The position numbers were made by a program, and so were the translations under genes. Positions 33,401 through 43,760 of a stretch of DNA of 64,000 nt are shown piece by piece (within the stretch, counting starts at the first letter, position 1; every line of letters starts with the position of its first letter). Below the pieces are notes generated by a model, which was given only the letters and a program-made list of their open reading frames with translations, was not told the origin of the DNA and searched no databases. The DNA lies in NCBI GenBank assembly GCA_003996215.1, contig QJPP01001717.1:62001-126000 (forward strand), in the 5' to 3' direction. The stretch is from Jaltomata sinuosa. Lineage: Eukaryota; Streptophyta; Magnoliopsida; Solanales; Solanaceae.

Positions 33401-36400
33401 AGATGAAGTGGTACCTACTAAAGAAGAAGGTGGTCGTACTAGCATCTCATATATTTTTCTGTGGCCTTATCATTTTTTGTCATGGATAGCTTCAGAACAT
33501 GTAGCTAAGGAATATCTGCCGAGTTTTGAATTGTGCACCACCGGCTCTCGGAGATTTCTTGGTTATAAAAAAATAGTATGTAGCTAAGGAATATCTGCCG
33601 AGTTTTGAATATAACCCTTCGGTTGTTTGTGTTTGAGCATCCAAAAGTATGTTATTTAAAGGAGTATTTATAACAGCTTTTGGGAAATAGATATGGTGAG
33701 GGATCTTATAAGTGCATGCATCTTTTTATTTATTCGCCTGAGTGATGTTGTGTTCCAGGCCTGGTTTTGGACACTGTTAATAACTTAAGTGACTGAGAGT
33801 TTGCTTTTGAAGGAGCAAAACCAGCCTTCTATGGTTAATTTGCTGTTGTGATTGTACTATGGCAACATTGTCATGGATAGGATAGTTTTAGGTTGGATTT
33901 ATTAATAACCTTAATAACCTGCTATATGTAGTTCTGACATATGGCATTACATCTTGGAAATTCAAATAACATTTCTCGCTTGCCCCAGGGGTTTAGCTCA
34001 ATTAACAAAGGTTGAGGGACTTATGTCTTGGGTCACAAGTTTGAGCCCTTGCACCAAGAGAACTAAGTCCAATATTTCAGAAATCGTGAAGAAATTTAAA
34101 TGTAATTGACATAATCTTTACTTACACACTAGATGATTTCCTCCCATCTACCTAAGCCTTGGTAGGCAGAGCTACTCGACACCTATGCCGGTGGGAGGTA
34201 GTATGTACCTGATGAAAAAGTGTGTAAAAGCTTGTTGGATACCACCGTCATAAAAAACATCTTTACTTATATATTCCTATAAATTATAAGTTTCTCAAAT
34301 CCAGTGTTGTGAAAGGCGCTCACCATATTGCCCTTGGCGAGAGGCGAGGCGAGGCCTCGTCGCCTATTACTGGCGTGGCGAGGCGACCTCGAAATGGCGA
34401 GTGGCGACGCGGCGAGGCGACAATGGCGTCGCCTTTTTTTTTTAAAAAAAAAAAGAACTGACATCGGTATAAAATTAAAAGGCAAAATTAGGGTTTTATT
34501 TGCACAAACACTAAGTCGCGTCTCTCTGGTACGTCGTCTTCTCTCTTCTTCTTCTTCTTCTCTTCATCTTTCTTCTTCTTTCTGGTGACAAAAAGGCAGT
34601 CGGTACTTTCCTCTTCTTTCTTCTTCTTCTTCTTTTTTTCTTTTCTTATCTTTTTCTTTCCTCTGTTTTGTATTTTCTGTTAACAGAGAGTATTTTTTGC
34701 TTCAGTCTTTAGAAAATATTTGTTCTGTTTCTTAACCAGTAGGCATTCCTCATAAAGTATTTTTTTGCTTCAGGAAATATTTGTTCTGTTTCTTTTACTA
34801 TTTACTATCTCCTTTTAGTTTTTGAATTGAAATATTTGCTAATGTTATTGCTATTGAGATTTTGGTTATTTATATATGCAATTAAATTGGCACCTCACTT
34901 CAAAGAGGCGAGCGCATCGCCGCTATAGGCGAGGCAGACCCCTGTCGCCTATCGCCGTCCAAATCACTGCTCAAATCTTTGGTGCATATAGTTATTTGTG
35001 TTTATATTTATTTTTCTTTGCATTACATGAATCCTTTTGATATTTTTCTTCACCTCTCCACCAAAGTTCGCGCTTTATCTGGGCTTTGGGCTTGAAGGTT
35101 GAGTTGACACTTGGAGCTTTCTTGTGCTTTTCATCTTTGATTACATTGCCCTATCCAACTGTTTAAACTTTTGGATGAGATGGTTCATACCATTCAACAT
35201 AGTATTTGAGCAGTCATGTGTTGAAGTCTTAGTGCGCTACATAAACAAAATGTTTCCACATCTTTGGTCCAAGAAAAAGAATAATGCCTGCACATCAGTG
35301 GGGGCGTGTTGCAATAAAATAAATATGGGATATTTTAAAAAATATACAGTTTAATAAAAAATATAACATTTATATAGCCCATAAAAATAATTACACCCGC
35401 ATAGTCCATTTGTACACGATATACATCATTATACAATATCATACATTATTATACAACATTATACCCCTTTTGTACACAAATGTATAAACTTGTATAAATG
35501 TGCATAATAGTGTATAAGAAGTGAGTATACACACTTTTATATTGTTATACAAAATTATACGAACTTACACAAAAATTGTTTTTGGTCTCTTACAAACTTC
35601 AACTATGAAACTCCATTCGAAATGAGTCAGCCTTTTCAAATAGCTTTAGATTTTAACTACAACTTCAAAATAATTTGCAGTGTTCAAATCATCAGTTGAT
35701 ATTCAGTCTCATCTAATAAATATAACTAATTTAATAAATTATATCTTATATTTATTATTTTTATTAATGAATATAAAAGGAGCCCAAACAGAGAAAGTAT
35801 TATAAAAAGTAATTATCAACAGTTTCCACCTCCCCAGATAATTAATCCCCAATTTTATGTTGACCTAGTAGATAAACAAGCCAAAAGAAATGGGTGATTG
35901 ACAAATACATTCAAACCCAATGTGAAGGAATCCTTCTATACAGACCCTTGAGATTCCCTGCATGCTTGATCAGATCCGCCTGTCTACCTTCTCAAAGCTT
36001 TCATTCTCGGTTACAGAGCCTGAAGACTTGTTAATTTGCGGTGGATAAGCAACCATGATTCCACTGAAAAAGTGGGTCATGTGATGTAAAAATTAAAAGT
36101 TGGGCTAAAAGATGTAATAATTTTATTCTACTGTCCATACAATGTAATTTTCCCAATAAATAATTAAAGGTGTTCCATCTCTAGTAGTTTAAGCGGTTCG
36201 CGCAGATCTATATACCGAAACATCTCCAAAACTTCTAACAAAGCTATAACCATTGTCATTCTTTAACTATATATGTAAATACGTATGTACATACATACGT
36301 CTATCGGAAACAGCCTCTTTACTTCATTCTGGGGTAAAGGTATGGTCTGCGTACATCTCACCCTCCCCAGACCCCACTTTGTGGGAATATACTGGGTATG

Positions 36401-39400
36401 TTTGTTGTTGTTTGTTGTTGTATGTACATACATACATACATATATATTTATATATATATATATATATATACAAAGTTTATGTTAAATTGTGTGATCATTT
36501 CGTCTAAAAGCTTAAACCACCTTTTATTTACTTAATTATGTGTTCAACACTAACACCTCACACGCGGGCTTGATTCCTTTTTTAATGAGTCAAGCACGTA
36601 TAAAATTCTTTTTGATGATGGGGGTGATGAGACTTGAACCCAAGACCTCTGCGTGCTCTAGTAGCATGTTGAACTATGTGACAATCTTATCTAAAAGTTT
36701 TAAGTTTTAAATGAGATAGTTACACTTCAACTATTTACTTACGAGGTTTTCCCTTAGTCATGTCGTACCTTCTTTTTTTTTCCTGCATGGTGTCTGTGAA
36801 CTATACTATCTTCAGCTTTCAGCGCTGTAATAGCATTTCTGAAAATCTTTCAAGTGCCCTTGTGCAAAGAGGCTTGGCACTGATTAAGAGTGAAAATGGA
36901 TCAATTTTAAGTGGAATAGCAATAACAAGTTGCTTCTGGAGAGTTGTGGGAAGTCAGGAATTTTCTTTTTGAACGACGGGTTCAAGCCTCTTGCAGAAAT
37001 GCAGGGTAAGACTGTCTATAATAAACCTTTTGTGCTTTGGCCCTTCCGCGGACCCCGTGCATAGCGAGAGCTTTAGTGCACCTGACTGCTCTTTTTTTGA
37101 GGCATTATGCAAGGGTTATTCATGTCATGTGATGTATAGCTGTTTATATTTTGGGGATTATGTTTCTGCAATATCAATTTTCTATTTTCTTTTAACACTA
37201 AGGGGCCATTTGGTGCCAAGACACAAGTTATATAGGGAGTAGTAATGTAGGGATTAACAATGTAAGGCTTATTTCTTGTTGGATAATTTATTAGAAAAGG
37301 AAAGGTATAAAGTTGAAGTGATAAGGATATTTTTGTTATTCTAATCCATGTATTTCTAATGCCCACTTTCTTATTTCACATTCACTTTCGCATAAAATTA
37401 TACATAGATTTTCCACAACTTATGCAAGTATTATATTAAGGAAGGTAAGTATAATGCTAGCCAAAAGTTGTACTAATATGCTATGCTAAATTTTATACAT
37501 TGATTAATTCTTCATACTTCAGCATCCAAACCATGCAATACACGATGCTGGTTTTTATACCAAGATCAGTTCTCCTTAAACCACAACCAAGTGGGCACTT
37601 AGTTAATGTAACATCAGTAATACCTAACCTAGGTATTTTAGTTTCTGCATATCTTGGTTTGTTATCTCATGTTCATTAGGTTGGTTTGTTTATCAATTAC
37701 CTTTACAATTTTTTGGTTTCATTCTATGGTGATGATGGTAAAATATTTTGTAGGAAGACATTTCTCATTGTTCTGCATGCATGAGCTGCATTTGTACCTT
37801 TGCTTCCTTGCCTCCTTTGGACTTAACTTAGTTACTGTACTAATAGTTTATTTTCCTGGTAGGATGTGACAGCGACTAAGGGAAATGAATTTGAAGACTA
37901 TTTTCTTAAGCGTGAATTACTTATGGGAATTTATGAGAAGGGTTTTGAGAGACCATCTCCAATCCAGGAAGAGAGTATCCCAATTGCTCTTACTGGGAGT
38001 GATATTTTGGCTAGGGCCAAAAATGGAACAGGGAAAACTGCTGCTTTCTGCATTCCGGCATTGGAAAAAATTGACCAGGACATTAATGCCATTCAAGGTT
38101 CTGACAAGCATTCATAGTTATTCAGTGAACCCTTTATTTGTTCTAGTACATGGCATATTGTTTACTATGAGTTTAGCCAGCAATTGGCTCTTTTTGGCCC
38201 CTAATTAATTTTTCTTTATAATGGAATTGCAATATAGCCGTGTGTTAACCTTGTGTGCATCTTCTAAAAACAAAAAAATTAAGTGCATTGTGGCACACTG
38301 AATAATTCTGTAAAGGAACTTGCAAAGCTTGTAACAGAAAAACCATGCAGAAGTTCTCTTTTATACGATTATTTTGAACATAAATGCCAACTCTGAACTC
38401 AATCATGAAAAATACTTTTACATTATGAAGAGCTTGAGTTAAAGCTAGTTAAGCTTGAGTCGTTGTGAGGTCAGCATTTACTCGAGCTCAGGCTGGGTTG
38501 TTTGATGATGCAGTTCAGACCTTTATAAATTGACTTGGCGTAATTTTAGAGTTCTAGATAAAATTTAGATGGAAATTCCAGATTGTCAGTTGGTTGCACA
38601 TTGAATTGGCTCATGAAAGTTCTATTTATACTGGAGCATACCAAAAGAAATCCACTTTTGATGGGATAAACTATGGCCTTGTGGAGCATATCATGACTTG
38701 TAATACGAGCTAATTACTTCATTGTTTTCCTGATAAAAGAAACATTGGGCTAATAGGTAAAACGATGGAGTAAACTTTATGGCAATCTAAAGGTTTTGAA
38801 AGAGAGTATGTTCTCTCAGCCTTGCATGTGCATCAATAAGTTCTATAACTGATTCTTCATTGCAGACTTCCTGTCATATAGTGTTCAGTTGAACATACAC
38901 GTGCTATTATGAGCTTGTATATGGTTGATGGAAGTTTGATTGATAAATTTTATTGGTCATAAGCTTCCTCTACAACAAAAAGGAAATAGCTATACTTTAT
39001 TGTTTTTCATAGAAATGAAATTTGGTTCGCTCAGTTTTAGCTTGTGTTTTACTGTTGTCTGCTGTCTCTTAATGCAGTTGTTATCCTTGTTCCCACACGT
39101 GAATTGGCTCTTCAAACATCTCAAGTTTGTAAAGAACTTGGGAAGCACTTAAAAATTGAAGTCATGGTTACCACTGGGGGGACCAGCTTGAAGGATGATA
39201 TTATGCGACTCTATCAACCGGTTCATTTACTAGTTGGAACTCCTGGAAGAATACTTGACCTTGCGAGAAAGGGAATATGTGTTTTGAAAGATTGTTCCAT
39301 GCTTGTCATGGATGAGGTAATTCATCTTTCCTTCCCCCCCTCAATTATTTGATCGGAGTATATCTGTATGCATTGTGTTTTCTTGAGAGAACATGTAGAA

Positions 39401-41212
39401 GACTAAAAGAATGACGTGCTTATAAAGAAATTATTTGTGTTCTTAACTCTGTCTAGAGTACTCTGTTTCACGCGGGACAGCTTATTTCGTAGAGCTCTGT
39501 TCAACATCTGGCATGCAAGCTTCCTATTCTAATTAATGTGGAAGAATATACTAGCATAAGCTTGTTCAATTATGACTATCCAAAAAAAGGCTCATTTCAG
39601 CTATGATATTTGCTTCGAACCTACAAGTTATTACCTTTTCAAATGAACACGCCTAAGGACTGTTTCGCATATGTCATCTTTCTATATGCTATCTGTTCAG
39701 AAAATGTTGTCTTTCTGTTTCGACTTTCGAGTGAAAACACTTTATATGACTACTAATTCTATCTGTGTGCATACTTATGTCCTTCAGGCTGATAAGCTTC
39801 TTTCTCCGGAGTTTCAACCTTCCATTGTGCAGCTGATTCGTTTCTTGCCAGCAAATCGTCAAGTTTTAATGTTCTCTGCTACATTCCCTGTCACAGTCAA
39901 GGACTTCAAAGATAGATATCTGCAGAAGCCATATGTTATCAACCTTATGGACGAACTTACTCTCAAGGGTATAACACAATTTTATGCTTTTGTAGAGGAA
40001 AGGCAGAAGCTTCATTGCCTTAACACTTTATTCTCAAAGGTCAGTACCTAACACAACTAAGCTTGGATGTTTTGAAGTCGACTGCAATTCATAAATTCTA
40101 ACTCTTTTTACAGCTTCAAATCAACCAATCAATTATCTTTTGCAACTCTGTAAACCGTGTGGAACTGCTTGCCAAGAAGATCACAGAGTTAGGCTATTCA
40201 TGCTTCTATATCCATGCAAAGATGCTTCAAGATCATAGAAACAGAGTATTTCATGACTTCCGCAATGGTGCCTGCAGGAACCTTGTTTGTACTGGTATGA
40301 TAAGTGGCATCTGCTTGAAACTACTAGTACTCATACTTGCTATTCTTTTCTGTTGTTAATGCTGGTTTTCGAAGGGCAGATTGTCATCTAAGTTGGTGGT
40401 GAATTTCTCTTAGTTATGGTTGATGTGTAATGTGTTTGCATGTGGGGTTGCCTCCCTGATTCCCCTAAAACTACTCCAGGGAAGTTAACTGAAGAATGTT
40501 TGTGCAAGGAATTTCCTTTTTAGTTTGGCTGTTGTGCCCTTCTCTTCATCACATTTGGTGTTTTTCAATTCTCTCTGACCTGTTTTATAAAATATGCTGA
40601 TTTGACTATTGCATGATGATCTTGTCCTTGTGCCTGTTCTGAGATGATGATTCTGGCTTGATACCAAATAATTCACACCCGATTTTCTTTGGGTCCTCTT
40701 TTTTTCATGTTGATAACTAAGTGCACTTCTTGTAATTATATTGTGTGATGCTTAATTCATATTCTTGGTCGATTGAGCAACCTTTTGTTCTTTCATGTTG
40801 GCTGCAGATCTGTTTACTAGAGGGATAGATATTCAAGCAGTCAATGTTGTTATAAATTTTGATTTCCCGAAGAACTCAGAGACATATTTACACAGGGTAT
40901 TCATTACAAATCTTTGCCGAGTAAATCATCTCTCTATATCTATATTTGCTATTTTCTTATTACGTATATTTTTGCAGGTTGGGCGTTCAGGGAGATTTGG
41001 GCATCTTGGTTTAGCCGTGAACCTGATTACTTATGAGGATCGCTTTAACCTGTATGCATATAATATATCTCTTTTGCGGTAGGAGGTCATTTAGTTTATG
41101 TACTTGGTAATGATACTGGATTGTATCTGACAGGTATAGAATTGAACAAGAACTAGGAACAGAGATCAAGCAAATTCCTCCGCACATAGATCAGGCTATA
41201 TATTGCCTTTGA
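27411..41212 (+). CDS. RH8: DEAD-box RNA helicase, DHH1/DDX6 family (RH6/RH8/RH12 type)
   Basis: Nine exons: 27411-27688, 33155-33215, 37863-38097, 39078-39316, 39788-40039, 40114-40294, 40808-40896, 40978-41051, 41134-41212. All introns are GT/AG, and the sum is 1,488 bases = 495 codons plus stop. ATG 27411 is chosen because MNPRGRYPPPG matches the family N-terminus. Gly-rich then Gln-rich N-terminus; Q motif GFERPSPIQ (140-148); Walker A AKNGTGKT (165-172); PTRELALQ; TPGR; DEAD (270-273, split by intron 4); SAT (301-303); RGID (420-423); HRVGRSGR (444-451). Family role: ATP-dependent RNA helicase of P-bodies acting in mRNA decapping and translational repression. Which of RH6/8/12 is orthologous is not resolved. 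All motifs are intact, so it is probably functional. Confidence 0.95.
28411..28812. repeat. ~400-bp direct duplication, left copy
   Basis: From CCAGGTTAAGATAGG to CATCTTGTGAA. It aligns end to end with 32265-32671 at roughly 94-95% identity by eye. The copies directly flank the hAT element. Confidence 0.9.
29678..29879 (+). mobile_element. tRNA-derived SINE (copy in hAT transposase)
   Basis: A tRNA-like head (GGTGTGGCTTTATGGTCAATG, GGTTCAAATCC B-box) and a body with GCCTTGGTGGACAGAGTTA, ending CATCAAAAAATA. It is flanked by a 15-bp TSD, AAATTCACTTACCCG, at 29663-29677 and 29880-29894. Confidence 0.88.
30621..30712 (-). mobile_element. 5'-truncated SINE (same family)
   Basis: Minus-strand copy of the 3' half (CTGGTACATGTTGCTGGTGAG ... 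CACGGTCAT then A-run). A 15-bp TSD AAATATTATAGTAAT lies at 30606-30620 and 30713-30727. Confidence 0.88.
32265..32671. repeat. ~400-bp direct duplication, right copy
   Basis: Partner of 28411-28812, starting CCAGGTTAAGATAAG three bases after the hAT element and ending CATCTTGTGAA before unique intron sequence. Confidence 0.9.
32697..32781 (-). mobile_element. 5'-truncated SINE
   Basis: GC-rich tail of a Solanaceae tRNA SINE (complement contains GTCCGGCCCTTCCCCGGACC and GCTTTAGTGCACCGGGCTGC). It is bounded by a perfect 16-bp TSD AAATAGAGAAAGAGAT at 32681-32696 and 32782-32797. Confidence 0.88.
33499..33610 (+). mobile_element. 46-bp SINE tail flanked by a 33-bp TSD
   Basis: The same 33-base sequence (starts ATGTAGCTAAGGAATATC) occurs at 33499-33531 and 33578-33610. 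Between them are 46 bases ending GGTTATAAAAAAATAGT, resembling the A-rich end of a SINE. Interpreted as a severely 5'-truncated insertion. Confidence 0.7.
33985..34258 (+). mobile_element. SINE(s) with tRNA-like head
   Basis: Head with A-box-like TTAGCTCAATTAACAAAGG and B-box-like GGTCACAAGTTTGAGCCC (33990-34055). The body contains GCCTTGGTAGGCAGAGCTAC and ends ACCGTCATAAAAAAC. ATCTTTACTTA occurs at 34114-34124 and again right after the A-run, so the body may be a separate truncated insertion. Confidence 0.7.
34302..34969 (+). mobile_element. Non-autonomous hAT element (668 bp)
   Basis: Starts CAGTGTTGTG and ends AAATCACTG, with a perfect 8-bp TSD CTCAAATC at 34294-34301 and 34970-34977, diagnostic of hAT. 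Both ends match the ends of the 28812-32261 element but in opposite orientation (GGCGAGGCGAGG array left, GTCTGCCTCGCC-type end right). No transposase; the CT-rich core at 34540-34680 has no coding signal. Confidence 0.9.
36299..36420 (+). mobile_element. TS-type SINE (5' truncated)
   Basis: Body with GTCTATCGGAAACAGCCTCT and CCCTCCCCAGACCCCACTTT, tail (TTG)n. TSD TATGTACATACATAC at 36284-36298 and 36421-36435. The (TTG)n tail and body are those of the tobacco TS family. Confidence 0.88.
36600..36700 (-). mobile_element. SINE fragment
   Basis: The complement has a tRNA B-box-like GGGTTCAAGTCTCATCACC preceded by a degenerate A-box region. Fragmentary; no TSD recognised. Related to the copy at the right edge of the window. 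Confidence 0.5.
36970..37100 (+). mobile_element. SINE fragment
   Basis: GGGTTCAAGCCTCTTGCAG through GAGAGCTTTAGTGCACC and a T-run. Same family as 32697-32781 but in + orientation and carrying part of the head. TSD not identified. Confidence 0.65.
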
Positions 41213-41245
41213 TCAGTTAGCTGCCTGGTTGATGGTGCACCAATG
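41213..41245 (+). other. Helicase 3' UTR, first part
   Basis: After stop TGA 41210-41212 the UTR runs to CACCAATG at 41245, where a GTGAGT donor begins (41246). Confidence 0.55.
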
Positions 41246-41439
41246 GTGAGTCTTTTGTACAGGTATGCAGTTCGTTAGAGTTCTGAGCTGAGCCACCTTA
41301 TTATCTAATCTTTTCGTATGCAGATTTAAATGCAGTCCTATAGTATGATATATCTTCTCAATGTGTCAATTACCAATTGTTGTTTCCATTTTATTTTTAC
41401 TTGCATCGTGCCAGGGGCATATTATTTATTTAATCACCC

Positions 41440-42165
41440 TGCTTCCTGGGTGTGAGGGAGTATGAGCAAGGGTTCCAACTTATTGGCGAGTGTGGTGCAA
41501 AATACGGAAGGCTTTCCACCTCGTGGATGGGTATGGGTAACAAAGCCAGTTCTGCCATATCAGTGCCCGGATGCGGTGCAAAACAAGAAAGGGTTCCCGC
41601 ATCGTTGACATATGGGGTAAAGAAGTTTGTCCAAGAGAGTTGAATTCAGGCAAGTAGCTGGAGTCTATTTAATTTGTGGATATCCTATGAAGGAGGAGAG
41701 TTGATATTGCATGCTTACAGGAAACTAGATGGAAGGGCAAAAATGCTAGAGGGATGGGCAACACGAGTTATAAATTATGGTATTGTGGGATAGATAAAAT
41801 TAGGAATGGAGTGAGAATTATTGTAGAACCAAGACTTAAGGATAAAGTTGTAGAGGTAAAGCGAGTTGGAGATATGATTTTTGTGTTAAAGTGTTTCTTG
41901 GGGAAAGGAGAAATCAATGTCATTAGTTCCTATGCTCCGCAAAAGGGATTAGATGCAGAAGCTAAAACTAAATTTTGGGAGGGATATGGACACATTGGTT
42001 CAAGGGATTTCAGGAGACCAACAAATCTTTATTGGGGGGACTAAATAGTCTTGTAGGTAAAAATAAGGACTGTTTTGACCAAGTATATGAGGATATGGTT
42101 ATGGTATTAGAAATGACGAATGGAAGGTTATTCTAGAGTTCGTTTTAGCGTATGATTTAGTTGTA
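41440..42165 (+). pseudogene. RTE-type LINE, endonuclease fragment
   Basis: The + strand encodes the APE-like endonuclease of RTE elements: DILHAYRKLDGRAKM-like region (41705-41745), then GIDKIRNGVRIIVEPRLKDKVVEVKR and INVISSYAPQKGLD (41754-42044). The catalytic block ends after a stop at 42042. RT does not follow, so this is a truncated piece. It sits within the inferred 3'-UTR intron. Confidence 0.75.
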
Positions 42166-42306
42166 ATTTACACATAATTTATTTATGTGTATTTTTACTA
42201 TTTATAGAAGTGAGGAACTCTAGAAGTTGAAGACCAAAATACTCCTTTACTAATATATATTTTTGTATTTAATAATAATAATTAAATAAAAAACTGAAAA
42301 ATATTA

Positions 42307-42700
42307 CTCTCTCCGCCCAATTTATGTGACACTCTTTCCTTTTTAGTTGGTCCTGAAAAGAACTCACCTTTTTATCTTTAGTAACTATTTAATTTTAAAC
42401 TTTCCACTTTATCCTTAATAAGATAGATTTATAGTCAAACAAATATCTATGGCTTGCCTTAGATCACAACAACAACAACAACAACAACATACCCAGTGTA
42501 TTCCCACATCGTGGGGTCTGGGGAGGGTAGAGTGTACGCAGACCATACCACTACCTCAGAGTGAGGTAGAGAGGCTGTTTCCGATAGACCCCCAGCTCCG
42601 CTTGCCTTAGATCACATCTTTCAAAAGTCTTTTTTTCATTTTTAAACTTTGTGCTAGTCGATGTGTCTTCTCTAAAAAAGCAACCTACAACATCTTCTTC
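42307..42700 (+). mobile_element. Stowaway-type MITE, degenerate, hosting a SINE
   Basis: Left end CTCTCTCCGCCCAATTTATG after TA. The body (GTCCTGAAAAGAACTCACC) is typical of the window's other MITEs. It is interrupted at 42452-42616 by the TS SINE; the right end has decayed. Confidence 0.6.
42469..42599 (-). mobile_element. TS-type SINE inside a MITE
   Basis: Minus-strand copy: (CAA)n at the left, the complement of the (TTG)n tail, then the TS body to GATAGACCCCC. A 17-bp TSD, GCTTGCCTTAGATCACA, lies at 42452-42468 and 42600-42616. Confidence 0.9.
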
Positions 42701-42889
42701 CTAATAAATTCAGAGAATCCATATACTGATCCAAATTCACTAGCAGACTATTCTTACACCAAAAATATAGGGCCCGTTTGGCCATGAAAATTTCACTTTT
42801 TTTTTCCGGAGTTGAACTTCGGAAAACACGTTTGGCCAAGAAGATGCATAGGAAAAAATTGCAATAAAAAGATGTATATGCTCGTATAC

Positions 42890-43315
42890 AACACTTACAC
42901 TACAACTAGAAAGTAGATACAATCCAAAAAAAGTTCACAGCTAGATACAAGTGCATGATTATGCAAGTAAAAAGGTTTACTAGACTCTTGGCTTAAAGGA
43001 CATGGTAGGAGTTGTGATACTATTAAAACATCTTCTATTCCTTCCATTCCAGATACACCAAAAAATACAAGCAGACACCATTTGTCTAGATATTCGTGAT
43101 AGATTTTCCAACTCTCCATGAACACCAACACTTATATGCTTCCTTTACATTACTAGGCATGAACCATGCAACTCCAAAAGTGAGAAGAACATGCTCCAGA
43201 TATCAGTTGTAACTTCACAATGAAGTAAGGAGATGTCTGACACACTCTCAATCCATATGATACATGTAGCATCTATGCACAATCTAAATACATCACCTAG
43301 AAAGGTTATCTTGTG
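42890..43315 (-). pseudogene. L1 ORF2 C-terminal (zinc-binding) fragment
   Basis: The minus strand reads like the zinc-binding region after RT in plant L1 elements: LLHCEVTTDIWSMFF at about 43240-43195, then GVAWFMPSNVKEAYK and, further on, CIFWCIWNGRNRRCF, with one or more frameshifts. No 5' or 3' LINE end is seen. Similar in type to the fragment split at 45450-48490. Confidence 0.65.
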
Positions 43316-43317
43316 TT

Positions 43318-43760
43318 AAACATGCTATTGGATATTCTAGATACGGTGTTTTACTAGGACAAGCCAATCAGGATTAAGCTAGCAAATGCCTTCTTTTTTT
43401 GAGATGGTAACAAATTTTAACACATGCTATTAGATATTCCTGATACGGTGTTTTACTAGGACAAGTCAATTAGGATTAAGCTAGCAAATGCCTACTCCCT
43501 CCGTCCCATTTTATGTGGCATGCTTTGACTTGGCACGGTGTTTAAGAAAAAAAGAAGACTTTTAAAACTTGTGGTCCAAAATAATCCTTGAATATTTGTG
43601 TGGTTGTAAATCATTTCATTAAGGGTAAAAGGGGAATTTCAAAGTTAAAATTATTCTAATTATAGAAAGGTGACATTCTTTTTGAAACGGACTAAAAGGG
43701 AAAGTGTGCCACATAAAATGGGACGGAGGTAGTACTTCTTTTTGAGATGGTAACAGAATA
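43318..43760. repeat. ~105-bp tandem duplication, second copy split by a MITE
   Basis: The segment starting CATGCTATTGGATATTC and ending TTTTTGAGATGGTAACA occurs at 43320-43413 and again from 43424, where it is interrupted at TA (43493-43494) by the MITE and resumes at 43735 (CTTCTTTTTGAGATGGTAACA). Confidence 0.8.
43495..43732 (+). mobile_element. Stowaway-type MITE (238 bp)
   Basis: Ends CTCCCTCCGTCCC and GACGGAGGTAG, TA target duplication at 43493-43494 and 43733-43734. The body includes TTGACTTGGCACGGTGTTTA. Tc1/mariner-type MITE signature. Confidence 0.9.

Larger units (their letters stand above)
33216..37862 (+). other. Helicase intron 2 (4.6 kb)
   Basis: Donor GAG|GTAAAT, acceptor GGTAG|GATGTG. 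It carries SINEs and one non-autonomous hAT. The rest (34980-36280, 37100-37860) is AT-rich intron; 35390-35570 has irregular TATAC/ATTATAC repeats and I see no gene there. Confidence 0.9.

Noticed and set aside
33985..34060. tRNA gene
   Set aside because: A- and B-box-like motifs are present but no cloverleaf can be drawn. It continues into a SINE body; the same holds at 29690, 36650 and 63900.
37199..37640. MITE beginning GGGGCCATTTGGTGCC
   Set aside because: Only the left end resembles a known MITE terminus. I could not find the matching right end or TSD.
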